From a virus: a stretch of 21,428 nucleotides of DNA. The stretch is from positions 1 to 21,428 of the IMG/VR virus record IMGVR_UViG_3300007735_000465. One strand, written 5' to 3'. The notes beneath the pieces are model-generated. The model saw only the letters and a list, made by a program, of their open reading frames with translations, was not told the origin of the DNA and searched no databases. Made by a program: the position numbers and the translations under genes. Of the stretch, positions 13,469 through 20,611 are shown one piece after another; within the stretch, counting starts at the first letter, position 1, and each line of letters begins with the position of its first letter.

Positions 13469-14152
13469 TTACCATGCTCTGCAAGACCAATAATTTGCTT
13501 TCCAACGTGGTCCTGGGTTATCACAGTTATGTCTTTTACGATATGCTGCTCTTCTTTTTGGATTTTTTACTTTAATATGCATACGTTTACCTTTAGCTGA
13601 TTTGCCACCAAATCCAAAGTTAACTTTTACAACTTTACCTTTGTTATTTTTAACGTATACTTTAAATTTTTTGATATCACCTTGCATTGGTTTACCTAAT
13701 TGTACCTTACGACCACGATATTCAGCTTCATATACACAAGGACATTCTGCTTCAGCTAAGAATGAATTATATTCATTCATAAATGTAATAAAATCTTTTA
13801 TTTCTTCAGGATTATTTTCATCAACATCATATTCGTCTATTTCTTCTTCTTTCATTGGCTTATTTTTCCAATCAGACATATTTCCAAGAGGACCTTCTTC
13901 GCTATCTGAGTTATGTGGTTCATTTTCACCAATGAAGAAAGCTTCATCCATTCCTACTTCATCTTTTAATTCTTGAAATTCTTCAATTGATGCATCTAAT
14001 ACATAATCTTTTAAATCTTCAAATGAAGGAAATTGTAAAAAAGGATATTGCTGTTTTTCAGCATATGATAAAAATTCAGGAACACCTACTGATTTAGCAC
14101 TTAGTTCACTAATTGCTTCCTTAATAATTTCTTTTAATTTATTTAGTTTCAT
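13469..14152 (-). CDS. Leader-bearing protein with conserved basic Cys/Trp C-terminal module (227 aa)
   Basis: Leader MKLNKLKEIIKE, with I10-K11-E12|A13, a good prohead protease site. Residues 30-130 are acidic and helical. The last 65 residues are basic: VYVKNNKGKVVKVNFGFGGK, then KNPKRRAAYRKRHNCDNPGP and KANYWSCRAW at the very end. I recall this RRxxYRxRHNCDNPGPxxKAxYWSCxxW ending from many marine T4-like cyanophage and pelagiphage proteins, without a known function. Two Cys plus His/Trp could bind metal. The acidic region and basic module separated by a flexible stretch fit a DNA-associated internal head protein. The start overlaps the upstream gene end. Confidence 0.75.
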   Translation of the reverse strand: MKLNKLKEIIKEAISELSAKSVGVPEFLSYAEKQQYPFLQFPSFEDLKDYVLDASIEEFQELKDEVGMDEAFFIGENEPHNSDSEEGPLGNMSDWKNKPMKEEEIDEYDVDENNPEEIKDFITFMNEYNSFLAEAECPCVYEAEYRGRKVQLGKPMQGDIKKFKVYVKNNKGKVVKVNFGFGGKSAKGKRMHIKVKNPKRRAAYRKRHNCDNPGPRWKANYWSCRAW

Positions 14153-14399
14153 CTTCTTGTTTTTTAGGTTCGAACCAATTTGAGCACCATTTTGATGGAT
14201 CTTTTATTTGATTACCTTCGTTATCAACTAATTCATCAGTACCCATGTATTCTTGATATTGTTTGTTTCGACACATATGCTTATCATCTTTCATGTAGTA
14301 ATAATTACAAACGTGACAACCAAAGCCTATTGGAGAAAACATGTAAGGAGGATATTCTTCCCCCTCTTTATGCTCTATTAAATCTAATAATCGTATCAT
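14139..14399 (-). CDS. Leader-bearing four-cysteine protein, possible metal or Fe-S binder (86 aa)
   Basis: Start 14399 yields MIRLLDLIEH (L-I-E at 7-9); it was chosen over the in-frame M at 14408 because it produces the leader shared with other genes here. Cysteines 28, 31, 43 and 72 follow a C-x2-C-x11-C-x28-C pattern, with FGCHVCNYYY at the front and DPSKWCSNWFEPK at the end. The spacing is loosely like high-potential iron-sulfur proteins or a zinc knuckle, but the match is not exact. The protein is 86 residues and soluble. The ligand and function are unknown. Confidence 0.7.
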   Translation of the reverse strand: MIRLLDLIEHKEGEEYPPYMFSPIGFGCHVCNYYYMKDDKHMCRNKQYQEYMGTDELVDNEGNQIKDPSKWCSNWFEPKKQEDETK

Positions 14400-14411
14400 G
14401 TTAAACATATG

Positions 14412-15017
14412 TTAGTGTTTCATTAATTCACTACCTAAAGTAGTAGCTTCTACTAATAAATGATTTATATCTTCTTGAGATAGTGTTGTTTTTCTATGGG
14501 TAAATTCTATACCTAAAGTTCCAACGAATTTACCTTCAATAGTTTTTACAGCAAATAAATAAGCACTTTTACAACCATTTTCCTCAGCTATATGGTTTAA
14601 ACCATAACTATTTACTGTTTTATCTTTAAAATCAGGAATGATGATTGTATCTTCTTCTAGTAAGTGATTGATAGACTTACTGAATAAACTAACGGGGATA
14701 TTTTGGAAACTAGATTGGATTGAAGCAGTACCTTGTGATACTGTTTCATAGAACATACTAAATTTCTGTATTGATTTACCTGTAGGGTAAAATGTACCAC
14801 CATTGTGGAATTGCATTACCCAAACACGGTCTGCCTTTGTATGTTCTTTAATTGCTTCTACTTTATTATTTACTAAAGCATTCTTTTGAAGCGATTCTTT
14901 TAGTATATCTTTTTTACTTTTTTTCTCTAGTTGTTCTTTAACAATATGGACCGCTATAGGGCCTATAACTGCTGTAAGTAAAGAAGAAACTAATGCTACA
15001 GTTAAATTCAAATCCAT
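14412..15017 (-). CDS. Membrane-anchored GAF-like protein (201 aa)
   Basis: Residues 4-26 (NLTVALVSSLLTAVIGPIAV) form one membrane helix, followed by a Lys-rich juxtamembrane stretch (about 27-45). The rest looks like a GAF sensor or ligand-binding domain: ADRVWVMQFHNGGTFYPTGK near residues 63-82, a variable middle, and KSAYLFAVKTIEGKFVGTLG then IEFTHRKTTLSQEDINHLLV near the C-terminus. No catalytic output domain is attached, so it may sense a small molecule or block a host signalling protein at the inner membrane (inference). There is no leader or cleavage motif. An ATATTTATA box lies 26 bases before the start. Confidence 0.72.
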   Translation of the reverse strand: MDLNLTVALVSSLLTAVIGPIAVHIVKEQLEKKSKKDILKESLQKNALVNNKVEAIKEHTKADRVWVMQFHNGGTFYPTGKSIQKFSMFYETVSQGTASIQSSFQNIPVSLFSKSINHLLEEDTIIIPDFKDKTVNSYGLNHIAEENGCKSAYLFAVKTIEGKFVGTLGIEFTHRKTTLSQEDINHLLVEATTLGSELMKH

Positions 15018-15050
15018 CGTGTATTTTTAGATAAATGTTACCTATAAATA

Positions 15051-15632
15051 TTAGTCTTTTATAGCATCCTTGAGTTTTTGTATGTATTCCTGTATATCTT
15101 TTACAAATTGATTGTCTAGACTTTTACCTTTCCATTCTTCAATATCACCCGCTTCTGTAACGTATTGTTCGCCAGATTGAGCCATGAGTAGTTCTAGTAA
15201 TACATTTTCCATTTCTTTAATGTGATATATAACACCCTGTCTAATCATGTTTTGTTCATATTCTTTATATTCGCCTTTAACTTTTAGTTTAGTTTCATAA
15301 TCAAATACACAATCTGAGCATTTCTGGTGTATTTTAAACATATACTTATCAATATGTCCTTTATTCATTGGTTTATTGCAGTTAGGACATGTGATAGGTG
15401 TGAATATTTGTTTCTTAATAGCATCAAAACGTGTTACAGTTTGTTTGATTCCGTTTTTTATAGTCCATTTTTTACCGCGCTCTTCCCAAACGTCACCCTC
15501 CTTATATTCAACGTAGTCTGCTTTGTAACCAACCTGTACTCCGGTTTTATCGCCCGCTTTCTTGCTAATAATATTACGCATACGTTGTACGTCGCGTGTT
15601 TTAAATTCCTTTTTAAGTAAATTGTCGCTCAT
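15051..15632 (-). CDS. Zinc-ribbon conserved phage protein (193 aa)
   Basis: Residues 1-75 are basic and helical/beta (RDVQRMRNIISKKAGDKTGV, GDVWEERGKKWTIKNGIKQT). The middle holds a CPNC pair near residues 82-85 and a CSDC pair near 104-107, a two-knuckle zinc ribbon with DKYMFKIHQKCSDC between. The C-terminal half is helical (YKEYEQNMIRQGVIYHIKEM). I recall this family from T4-like phages of marine bacteria with no assigned role. A function in transcription or virion assembly would be guesswork. The start overlaps the stop of the HAD gene upstream (TAATG). Confidence 0.72.
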   Translation of the reverse strand: MSDNLLKKEFKTRDVQRMRNIISKKAGDKTGVQVGYKADYVEYKEGDVWEERGKKWTIKNGIKQTVTRFDAIKKQIFTPITCPNCNKPMNKGHIDKYMFKIHQKCSDCVFDYETKLKVKGEYKEYEQNMIRQGVIYHIKEMENVLLELLMAQSGEQYVTEAGDIEEWKGKSLDNQFVKDIQEYIQKLKDAIKD

Positions 15633-16099
15633 TATAACCCTAATTTTTTAAGTTGTGAAATTGTATTTGAAGCTGAGGTGTGGTGAATACCTTTACCTCC
15701 TTTAGCTTCCCATTCATCTATTGTTTCTTTTAAATCATCAATTAATATTCTATCAGGTTCAGCAAACATTTGCTTCATACCTCTAGAGGCAAAAAATAAT
15801 TTTCTATATTGATTATTAATATGCATTTTACACCATGCTTCTTTACCTACACGAGATGAAGGATCTTGAGAAGGTGCTGATAGAATAGCTGGTTTGTAAC
15901 GTTTAATATAACGCCATAATTCAGGACCATCAGGCATCCAGGGTAAATTGGCCCAAAATGAAGCACCAGCATCACTTATTGGTTGCCAAAAGGCAGCATC
16001 ACCTTTAACATATTGTTTTGTGTGAACACCTGTTAATTCATAATAACCTCTTTCAAAATCGACCAACACCCCATCCATATCAGAGTAAATTGTATACAT
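15632..16099 (-). CDS. HAD-family phosphatase, 5'(3')-deoxyribonucleotidase-like
   Basis: This 155-residue protein begins MYTIYSDMDGVLVDFERGYY. D7-x-D9-G-V-L-V-D is HAD motif I, with nucleophile Asp7 and acid/base Asp9. S74 in AILSAPS is motif II. K86 in RVGKEAW is a candidate motif III lysine, and I-L-I-D121-D122 is motif IV. The small helical cap between motifs I and II fits 5'(3')-nucleotidase or polynucleotide-phosphatase-type HAD enzymes, which dephosphorylate dNMPs or 5' ends. No leader is present, so the enzyme probably acts in the cytoplasm in nucleotide metabolism or RNA/DNA end processing. Confidence 0.85.
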   Translation of the reverse strand: MYTIYSDMDGVLVDFERGYYELTGVHTKQYVKGDAAFWQPISDAGASFWANLPWMPDGPELWRYIKRYKPAILSAPSQDPSSRVGKEAWCKMHINNQYRKLFFASRGMKQMFAEPDRILIDDLKETIDEWEAKGGKGIHHTSASNTISQLKKLGL

Positions 16100-16114
16100 A
16101 ACTTATATTTTATT

Positions 16115-16648
16115 TTATTTAGACTCTATTCTTTTTAATATTACAAATTTACCCGTATCTCCAGATTTAGTTGTAAAGTCTAATCCAACCTCTTTTCTTG
16201 AATAACCAGGAATTTTATTTGTTTTTGATAAATTATTATAAATATTCCAATATCCGCTTTTATCTAAACTAGATAATCCTATATATTTTGGTTTTTCTGT
16301 TTCAACAAAGTCTAATATAATTTTATACATTGTTGATAATATTTTTATATAATTTTCTTTAGCATTTCCTGTTGGTTCATTTGATGATTTAGTATTATGT
16401 TTTTCGTCAAATTGTATATTATAAAAAGACCCATTATCTCTATAATAATTAGGTAAAGGTTGGATTGAATAAAGATATTCAATATCTCCTACTTTAAATT
16501 CACCATCCAATAAATTACCATTAATTTCAACCGCATTTTCAGGATTAAGACTTATTTCATTTATTTTTAATTCATATAATTGAGATGATAACCTATTACT
16601 TAATGTAATAGGAGTATCAAATTTTAATATATCAATTAATTTTATCAT
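16115..16648 (-). CDS. Unknown protein with MIKLIDIL leader but no matching cleavage Glu (177 aa)
   Basis: The N-terminus MIKLIDILKFDTPI is the shared leader, except that Phe replaces the Glu found at position 10 in the 217-residue protein. A later I-N-E-I at about residue 30 could be a substitute. The body is soluble. Toward the C-terminus YIGLSSLDKSGYWNIYNNLS, then IPGYSRKEVG, resembles the end of small phage acetyltransferase-like (GNAT) proteins, but the acetyl-CoA loop (R/Q-x-x-G-x-G/A) is not evident, so this is a weak suggestion. The start overlaps the stop of the three-domain gene upstream (TAATG). Confidence 0.65.
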   Translation of the reverse strand: MIKLIDILKFDTPITLSNRLSSQLYELKINEISLNPENAVEINGNLLDGEFKVGDIEYLYSIQPLPNYYRDNGSFYNIQFDEKHNTKSSNEPTGNAKENYIKILSTMYKIILDFVETEKPKYIGLSSLDKSGYWNIYNNLSKTNKIPGYSRKEVGLDFTTKSGDTGKFVILKRIESK

Positions 16649-18102
16649 TATTGATATATTTCTTCGTTTTGTTCGCCGAATTTTCTTAATAATACACCTG
16701 CTTGAGCATTTGCTTCATTTTCAATTTCACTACCTGTTTCACCACTAGTTGGATCTAAACGTCCATCCTCAGCTTGCTTACGATGTACTAATTCATGAGC
16801 TAATGTACGTAATAAATCGGCCATGTTACGATTTTTAACATATACCCAAATTTTATCATCGTTTTGATTGAATGTACCAAATGTACGACGAGATTTTGCC
16901 TTATCATTATTATTTGATAAAGTAATTCCTGAGGGTGGTTTTTGTATTCCTAATTCTTTAATAGCAAAACCAACAAATTTCTTTAATAATTTTTTATCAT
17001 TATTATCTTCAATACCTTCATTTAAAGAACTAGGTAGTGTTTTAGTTTGTAGATTAAGTGTTCCTACTAATGCTGTTGGTATTACACCTAATGATCTATA
17101 AATAGATAATATAACTTCACCACCTACTAAATAATATTTACCTTGTTGATATTGTAATATAAGTGGTAATGGTATATCTTCTTTTTTCTTAATAGCGTCA
17201 ATATATGGTTTAGGATTAATACCTGTCTTTAGAGCATGTGAAATAGCATCATCTAATGATTTCATATTGTAAGACTTAGAATTTTCTAGCTCACTCCACA
17301 TGTCATCATTTAATACCATTTCATTTCCACCATTAAAAGCATATTCCATATCTTCAATAGGAATATTAAATACAGCAGCTGCTTTCTCTATTTTAGCACG
17401 ATTTTGTGTTATATAATCTTGATAAGCATCATCATCAAAATTAAGTGGTGGTGATTCTTGTAGTGGTTGTTCTTCACCTTTTGGTGGTGTTGTTTCGGCT
17501 GGTGGTGTTTCTGCTGGTGTTTCAGCTGGAGGAGTTTCAGCAGGTGGAGTTTCCTCTGGTTTCTCTTCAGGTTTAGTGTTTAATGCTTGTAAAAATTGAT
17601 CTACTGACACTCCATCAGGAAGATATTTTGCAATTTCTTCTTCATTCTTTTGAGCTAAAGCCATACGTAAATTAGTTGCGCTAACACCTTCAATAGCACC
17701 AGCATCAAATACTTTTACGTTTGGGTATTTTTCAATACTTTTATAGCGATCCATTTCACCTTTACCAAACGCTACAATAAAATTAGTATCAGGATTATTT
17801 TTAACTACGCCATATACTTCTTTAACGGGACTATCGTCTGCTGCTACGCGTACTTCAACTGAGCCATTAAATTTAGGCTTATATAAATTCCACACAGCAA
17901 TGCTTTCATCAGCACTAACACCTTCACGCATTTTAGGTGATACAAGTACTACTACTTGATCTGCTGTTTTTAGTAATTTTTCAACTACATCAAAATGACC
18001 TTTATGAGGTGGTTTAAAAGCACCTGGGAATAGAGCAATTGTTTGTTCTGGTTGGTCACCTGCTTCTAGTATTATATTGGCTAAGTATTCTCCTAAATTC
18101 AT
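16648..18102 (-). CDS. Three-domain protein: nucleotidyltransferase, ParB-like, HExxH peptidase (484 aa)
   Basis: Leader MNLGEYLANIILE|AGDQ (I-L-E at 11-13). Residues 21-150 form a cytidylyltransferase-like domain: FPGAFKPPHKGHFD holds the H33-x-G-H36 nucleotide-binding motif and S141-ATNLR146 the C-terminal ISxTxxR-type motif, as in NMN, pantetheine-phosphate or glycerol-3-P transferases. A Pro/Glu/Thr linker (about 177-213) and L214-Q-E216|S217 lead to a middle domain. Its KYYLVGGEVILSIYRSLG (322-339) resembles ParB/Srx-like folds. L360-N-E362|G363 precedes a zinc-peptidase domain with H436-E-L-V-H440 and a downstream ENEAN Glu. The (L/I)-x-E sites at the joints suggest cutting into separate proteins by the prohead protease (inference). 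Confidence 0.8.
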   Translation of the reverse strand: MNLGEYLANIILEAGDQPEQTIALFPGAFKPPHKGHFDVVEKLLKTADQVVVLVSPKMREGVSADESIAVWNLYKPKFNGSVEVRVAADDSPVKEVYGVVKNNPDTNFIVAFGKGEMDRYKSIEKYPNVKVFDAGAIEGVSATNLRMALAQKNEEEIAKYLPDGVSVDQFLQALNTKPEEKPEETPPAETPPAETPAETPPAETTPPKGEEQPLQESPPLNFDDDAYQDYITQNRAKIEKAAAVFNIPIEDMEYAFNGGNEMVLNDDMWSELENSKSYNMKSLDDAISHALKTGINPKPYIDAIKKKEDIPLPLILQYQQGKYYLVGGEVILSIYRSLGVIPTALVGTLNLQTKTLPSSLNEGIEDNNDKKLLKKFVGFAIKELGIQKPPSGITLSNNNDKAKSRRTFGTFNQNDDKIWVYVKNRNMADLLRTLAHELVHRKQAEDGRLDPTSGETGSEIENEANAQAGVLLRKFGEQNEEIYQ

Positions 18103-18854
18103 TTTAAAAAGTCGTTTATTTTAGTTTTTGCATCTTCAATATCAGTAAAATCAGGGACCATTTTAAGTTGATTTGATATTTCCTGATTCATAGCATCTAT
18201 CTCTTGTCTTTTTTTAAGTAATTCCTCTGGTGAATATTGCTTACCACTACCTTTTACAGTTTGAAAAAATGTAGCTTTAGCATATGCCGGATCGTACTCT
18301 AATCTAGCTTCAGGATCATTATCAATCAAAATAAAATCATCACCAAAAATTCCTCTATACAATTCAACATTTTTATTTACATCTCTCCATGTACGTAATA
18401 CAATAGCTGGAGGTAATGCTCTATCTCTAGTAGCATTACGTTCTAATGATGTATAAGGTGAAACCCAAATCATTAACATTAATGTATCGTATCCTAATGA
18501 TTCTAAATCTGCTTTTTTCTTAAGTAATGGTTTACTAGCAGCACCAGTACCATCTATTACTATATTATTTTTAGCAGCAGATAGTTGTGCATATTTTTCT
18601 TTAGTAGCTTTTTGAGCTTGACCCATCATTTTAGCTGCTTGTGATAATTGATCTTGACTAAAGTCAGCAATTTTAGTACCTAATCCAGCAGTACGTAATA
18701 ATTCTTCATAGGTATCATCTACATTAATTACTGTTAAATTAGATGGAAGTAGTTGTTTAGTTACGAATGTTTTACCAGAGCCAGCAGGACCAGCTAAAAA
18801 TATAGCTTTTGATCGAGCTGATGCTTCTAATAATAGATCTAATAGTTTAATCAT
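18099..18854 (-). CDS. Leader-bearing P-loop kinase, zeta-toxin/PNKP-like (251 aa)
   Basis: Leader MIKLLDLLLE|AS (L8-L9-E10|A11) is followed at once by a P-loop: A-G22-P-A-G-S-G-K28-T29. The second Asp motif is NVDDTYEE (44-51), and NIVIDGTGAAS (97-107) fits Walker B or the substrate-binding strand of zeta-toxin or polynucleotide kinase-like enzymes. LERNATRDRALPP (137-149) supplies Arg residues for a lid. Zeta-type kinases phosphorylate UDP-GlcNAc and PNK-type kinases phosphorylate nucleic-acid 5' ends; the sequence does not decide. A leader on a kinase suggests packaging and delivery into the host (inference). ATATTTATT lies eight bases before its start. Confidence 0.8.
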   Translation of the reverse strand: MIKLLDLLLEASARSKAIFLAGPAGSGKTFVTKQLLPSNLTVINVDDTYEELLRTAGLGTKIADFSQDQLSQAAKMMGQAQKATKEKYAQLSAAKNNIVIDGTGAASKPLLKKKADLESLGYDTLMLMIWVSPYTSLERNATRDRALPPAIVLRTWRDVNKNVELYRGIFGDDFILIDNDPEARLEYDPAYAKATFFQTVKGSGKQYSPEELLKKRQEIDAMNQEISNQLKMVPDFTDIEDAKTKINDFLK

Positions 18855-18872
18855 AATATATCAATAAATATA

Positions 18873-19658
18873 TTACTTTACTATCTTAACTGTAGTTGGT
18901 AATGTTTCTGTGTATGGTTTATGGTCAGGATTTTCAAGTTTATATATTTCCTGTACATTTTTAAACATCTTGAAATTATTCTCGATATCGCTAATCATTT
19001 TTAATTCCCAACCTTTACCTTGGATTCTACCACCTTTACCCTCACCGCGTGTATTTGCTTTAACCCATAATATACCAGTGTGTGTAACTTTTTCATTATG
19101 TGTTTCATTCCATGCTGTTGCATAGGCTGCTAACTGTAGATCATAGCTAGTATGTAATGAATTTGATGTTTTAAGATCCAATAACCATAATTGATCAAAC
19201 ATTCTAACAACTAAATCTGCTGTGCCTGCAAACTCATGTTCATCTGAGAATAAATGGTATTCAGTTGCTATTAATTCGGGTTTATGAGTATTCCAAAAAT
19301 CAGCAAAGCGTAATATCATTTTCCAAACATCTAAATTATATTTTGCATTACCATATTCATCTAACCAATTAATTTCTTCACCACTTAAAAATGCTTCAAC
19401 AGCATTATGTACTTGTGTACCTTCACCAGCTGCTTTAGCGGCTATAATATCACTATTATGACCTACGTCTTTTAGCCAGGAATGGAAAAATTGATTTTTA
19501 GGGAAATAATTTAGAATTGATGTTACGGAGGCATAATATTTGTCGTTGCGTCTATAAAATCTGTTATCTAATACATTGATCTGTTTGTTATCGGCACTGT
19601 ATTCTACAATACGCTTGATCTTTGGATCTTTGATAACGTTTACATTTTTTTCAATCAT
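18873..19658 (-). CDS. PD-(D/E)XK nuclease, RecB/Cas4-like (261 aa)
   Basis: The domain order matches RecB-family exonucleases: GEGTQVHNAVEAFL (78-91) with H84, FAGTADLVVRMFDQLWLLDL (143-162) giving D148, the catalytic D161-L-K163, then SYDLQLAAYA (171-180) with the Q-x3-Y motif. D161/K163 with D148 and H84 would coordinate Mg for DNA cleavage. There is no Fe-S cysteine cluster as in Cas4. It likely takes part in phage DNA recombination, repair or host DNA degradation. Upstream lies the primase, whose stop overlaps this start by ATGA, supporting a replication/recombination module. No leader. Confidence 0.88.
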   Translation of the reverse strand: MIEKNVNVIKDPKIKRIVEYSADNKQINVLDNRFYRRNDKYYASVTSILNYFPKNQFFHSWLKDVGHNSDIIAAKAAGEGTQVHNAVEAFLSGEEINWLDEYGNAKYNLDVWKMILRFADFWNTHKPELIATEYHLFSDEHEFAGTADLVVRMFDQLWLLDLKTSNSLHTSYDLQLAAYATAWNETHNEKVTHTGILWVKANTRGEGKGGRIQGKGWELKMISDIENNFKMFKNVQEIYKLENPDHKPYTETLPTTVKIVK

Positions 19659-20593
19659 AATTGGAGTTTTTTAGTCAATAGAGACTGAAAGTTGAGAGGT
19701 TCAGTGTTTTCAATAATGTTTAAAAACCTCTCAAATCCAATTTCATTAGCATCTTTACCATCTAATTCTACTAAATATACTTCCTTACCATACGACATTA
19801 ATTCTTCGCAGTATTTAAAAGCATTTTTAATAGCATCAGGGTCAAGAGCAATATAGATTCTATTGACTGATGAACGGACTAATTTTTTCATTAGTTTCTC
19901 GTGAATAATTTTCCCAAATAAGGGAATGACGTTTCGTTTAATTGTTAGTGCATCAAATATACCTTCAACAAGTATAATAGGTGCGTCCCAATTTATATAT
20001 AACTCCCAACCAATAGCTGATTTAGCATCAGTAGGAGGATTTTTATATTTTGTAGGTCCTTCTTTATAAGCGCGGGCAATAAAGTAGTTTAGAATACCAT
20101 TTTCATCGTATGAAGGAACTATAACTCTATCTTTATATGGTCCATCATTACAAAATCCAATGTTGTATTTAATAATATCGTCAGGTGTTATACCACGCTT
20201 ACGTAAAAATTTAATAGCGTGTTTTGCTTCAATAGATATAATCTTATTTTCAATAGTTGATGTTAATGATATAAATTCCTTAGGTAACTCTAAAGCAGTA
20301 GATACAACATGTTTATCTACATCCTTACCAGGAGCTATAATCATGTTTAGTTCAGCTACTTTATTAGCCGCTACTTTAGCGCTTTTAAAAAGAGATCTAA
20401 TAGTTTTACCTTTTGCCTCACATACCCAACAATGCCAAGGATTCTCGCTTTTAGCGTTTGTTATGCAGTTGATTTCGAGTTTATTCTTATGGTGAGTACA
20501 AAATGGACATTTAAATGAATAATTGCCCCGACTAGTCTTGTGACCTTGTCCTAATATAGATTCTAATAATATTAATAGAGCAGCATTTTCCAT
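19655..20593 (-). CDS. DnaG/gp61-type DNA primase
   Basis: This 312-residue primase has an N-terminal zinc ribbon (C29-P-F-C32 and C55-W-V-C58), then the RNA-polymerase-type core with RVIVPSYDENGILNYFIARA (156-175), and a TOPRIM domain. In TOPRIM, I-L-V-E210-G is the catalytic Glu, and A-L-D251-P-D253 the metal-binding Asp pair. It makes RNA primers for lagging-strand synthesis with the phage helicase (T4 gp41-type), which is not in this window. Length and layout are close to T4 gp61 rather than to full bacterial DnaG, since the C-terminal helicase-interaction domain is short. No leader. Confidence 0.88.
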   Translation of the reverse strand: MENAALLILLESILGQGHKTSRGNYSFKCPFCTHHKNKLEINCITNAKSENPWHCWVCEAKGKTIRSLFKSAKVAANKVAELNMIIAPGKDVDKHVVSTALELPKEFISLTSTIENKIISIEAKHAIKFLRKRGITPDDIIKYNIGFCNDGPYKDRVIVPSYDENGILNYFIARAYKEGPTKYKNPPTDAKSAIGWELYINWDAPIILVEGIFDALTIKRNVIPLFGKIIHEKLMKKLVRSSVNRIYIALDPDAIKNAFKYCEELMSYGKEVYLVELDGKDANEIGFERFLNIIENTEPLNFQSLLTKKLQL

Positions 20594-20611
20594 AACCTAT
20601 AAGATACGAAA

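Noticed and set aside
16648-18102. Chromosome-partition ParB protein
   Set aside because: Only a short G-G-x-V stretch resembles the ParB/Srx fold. There is no helix-turn-helix and no ParA partner, so only fold-level likeness is claimed.
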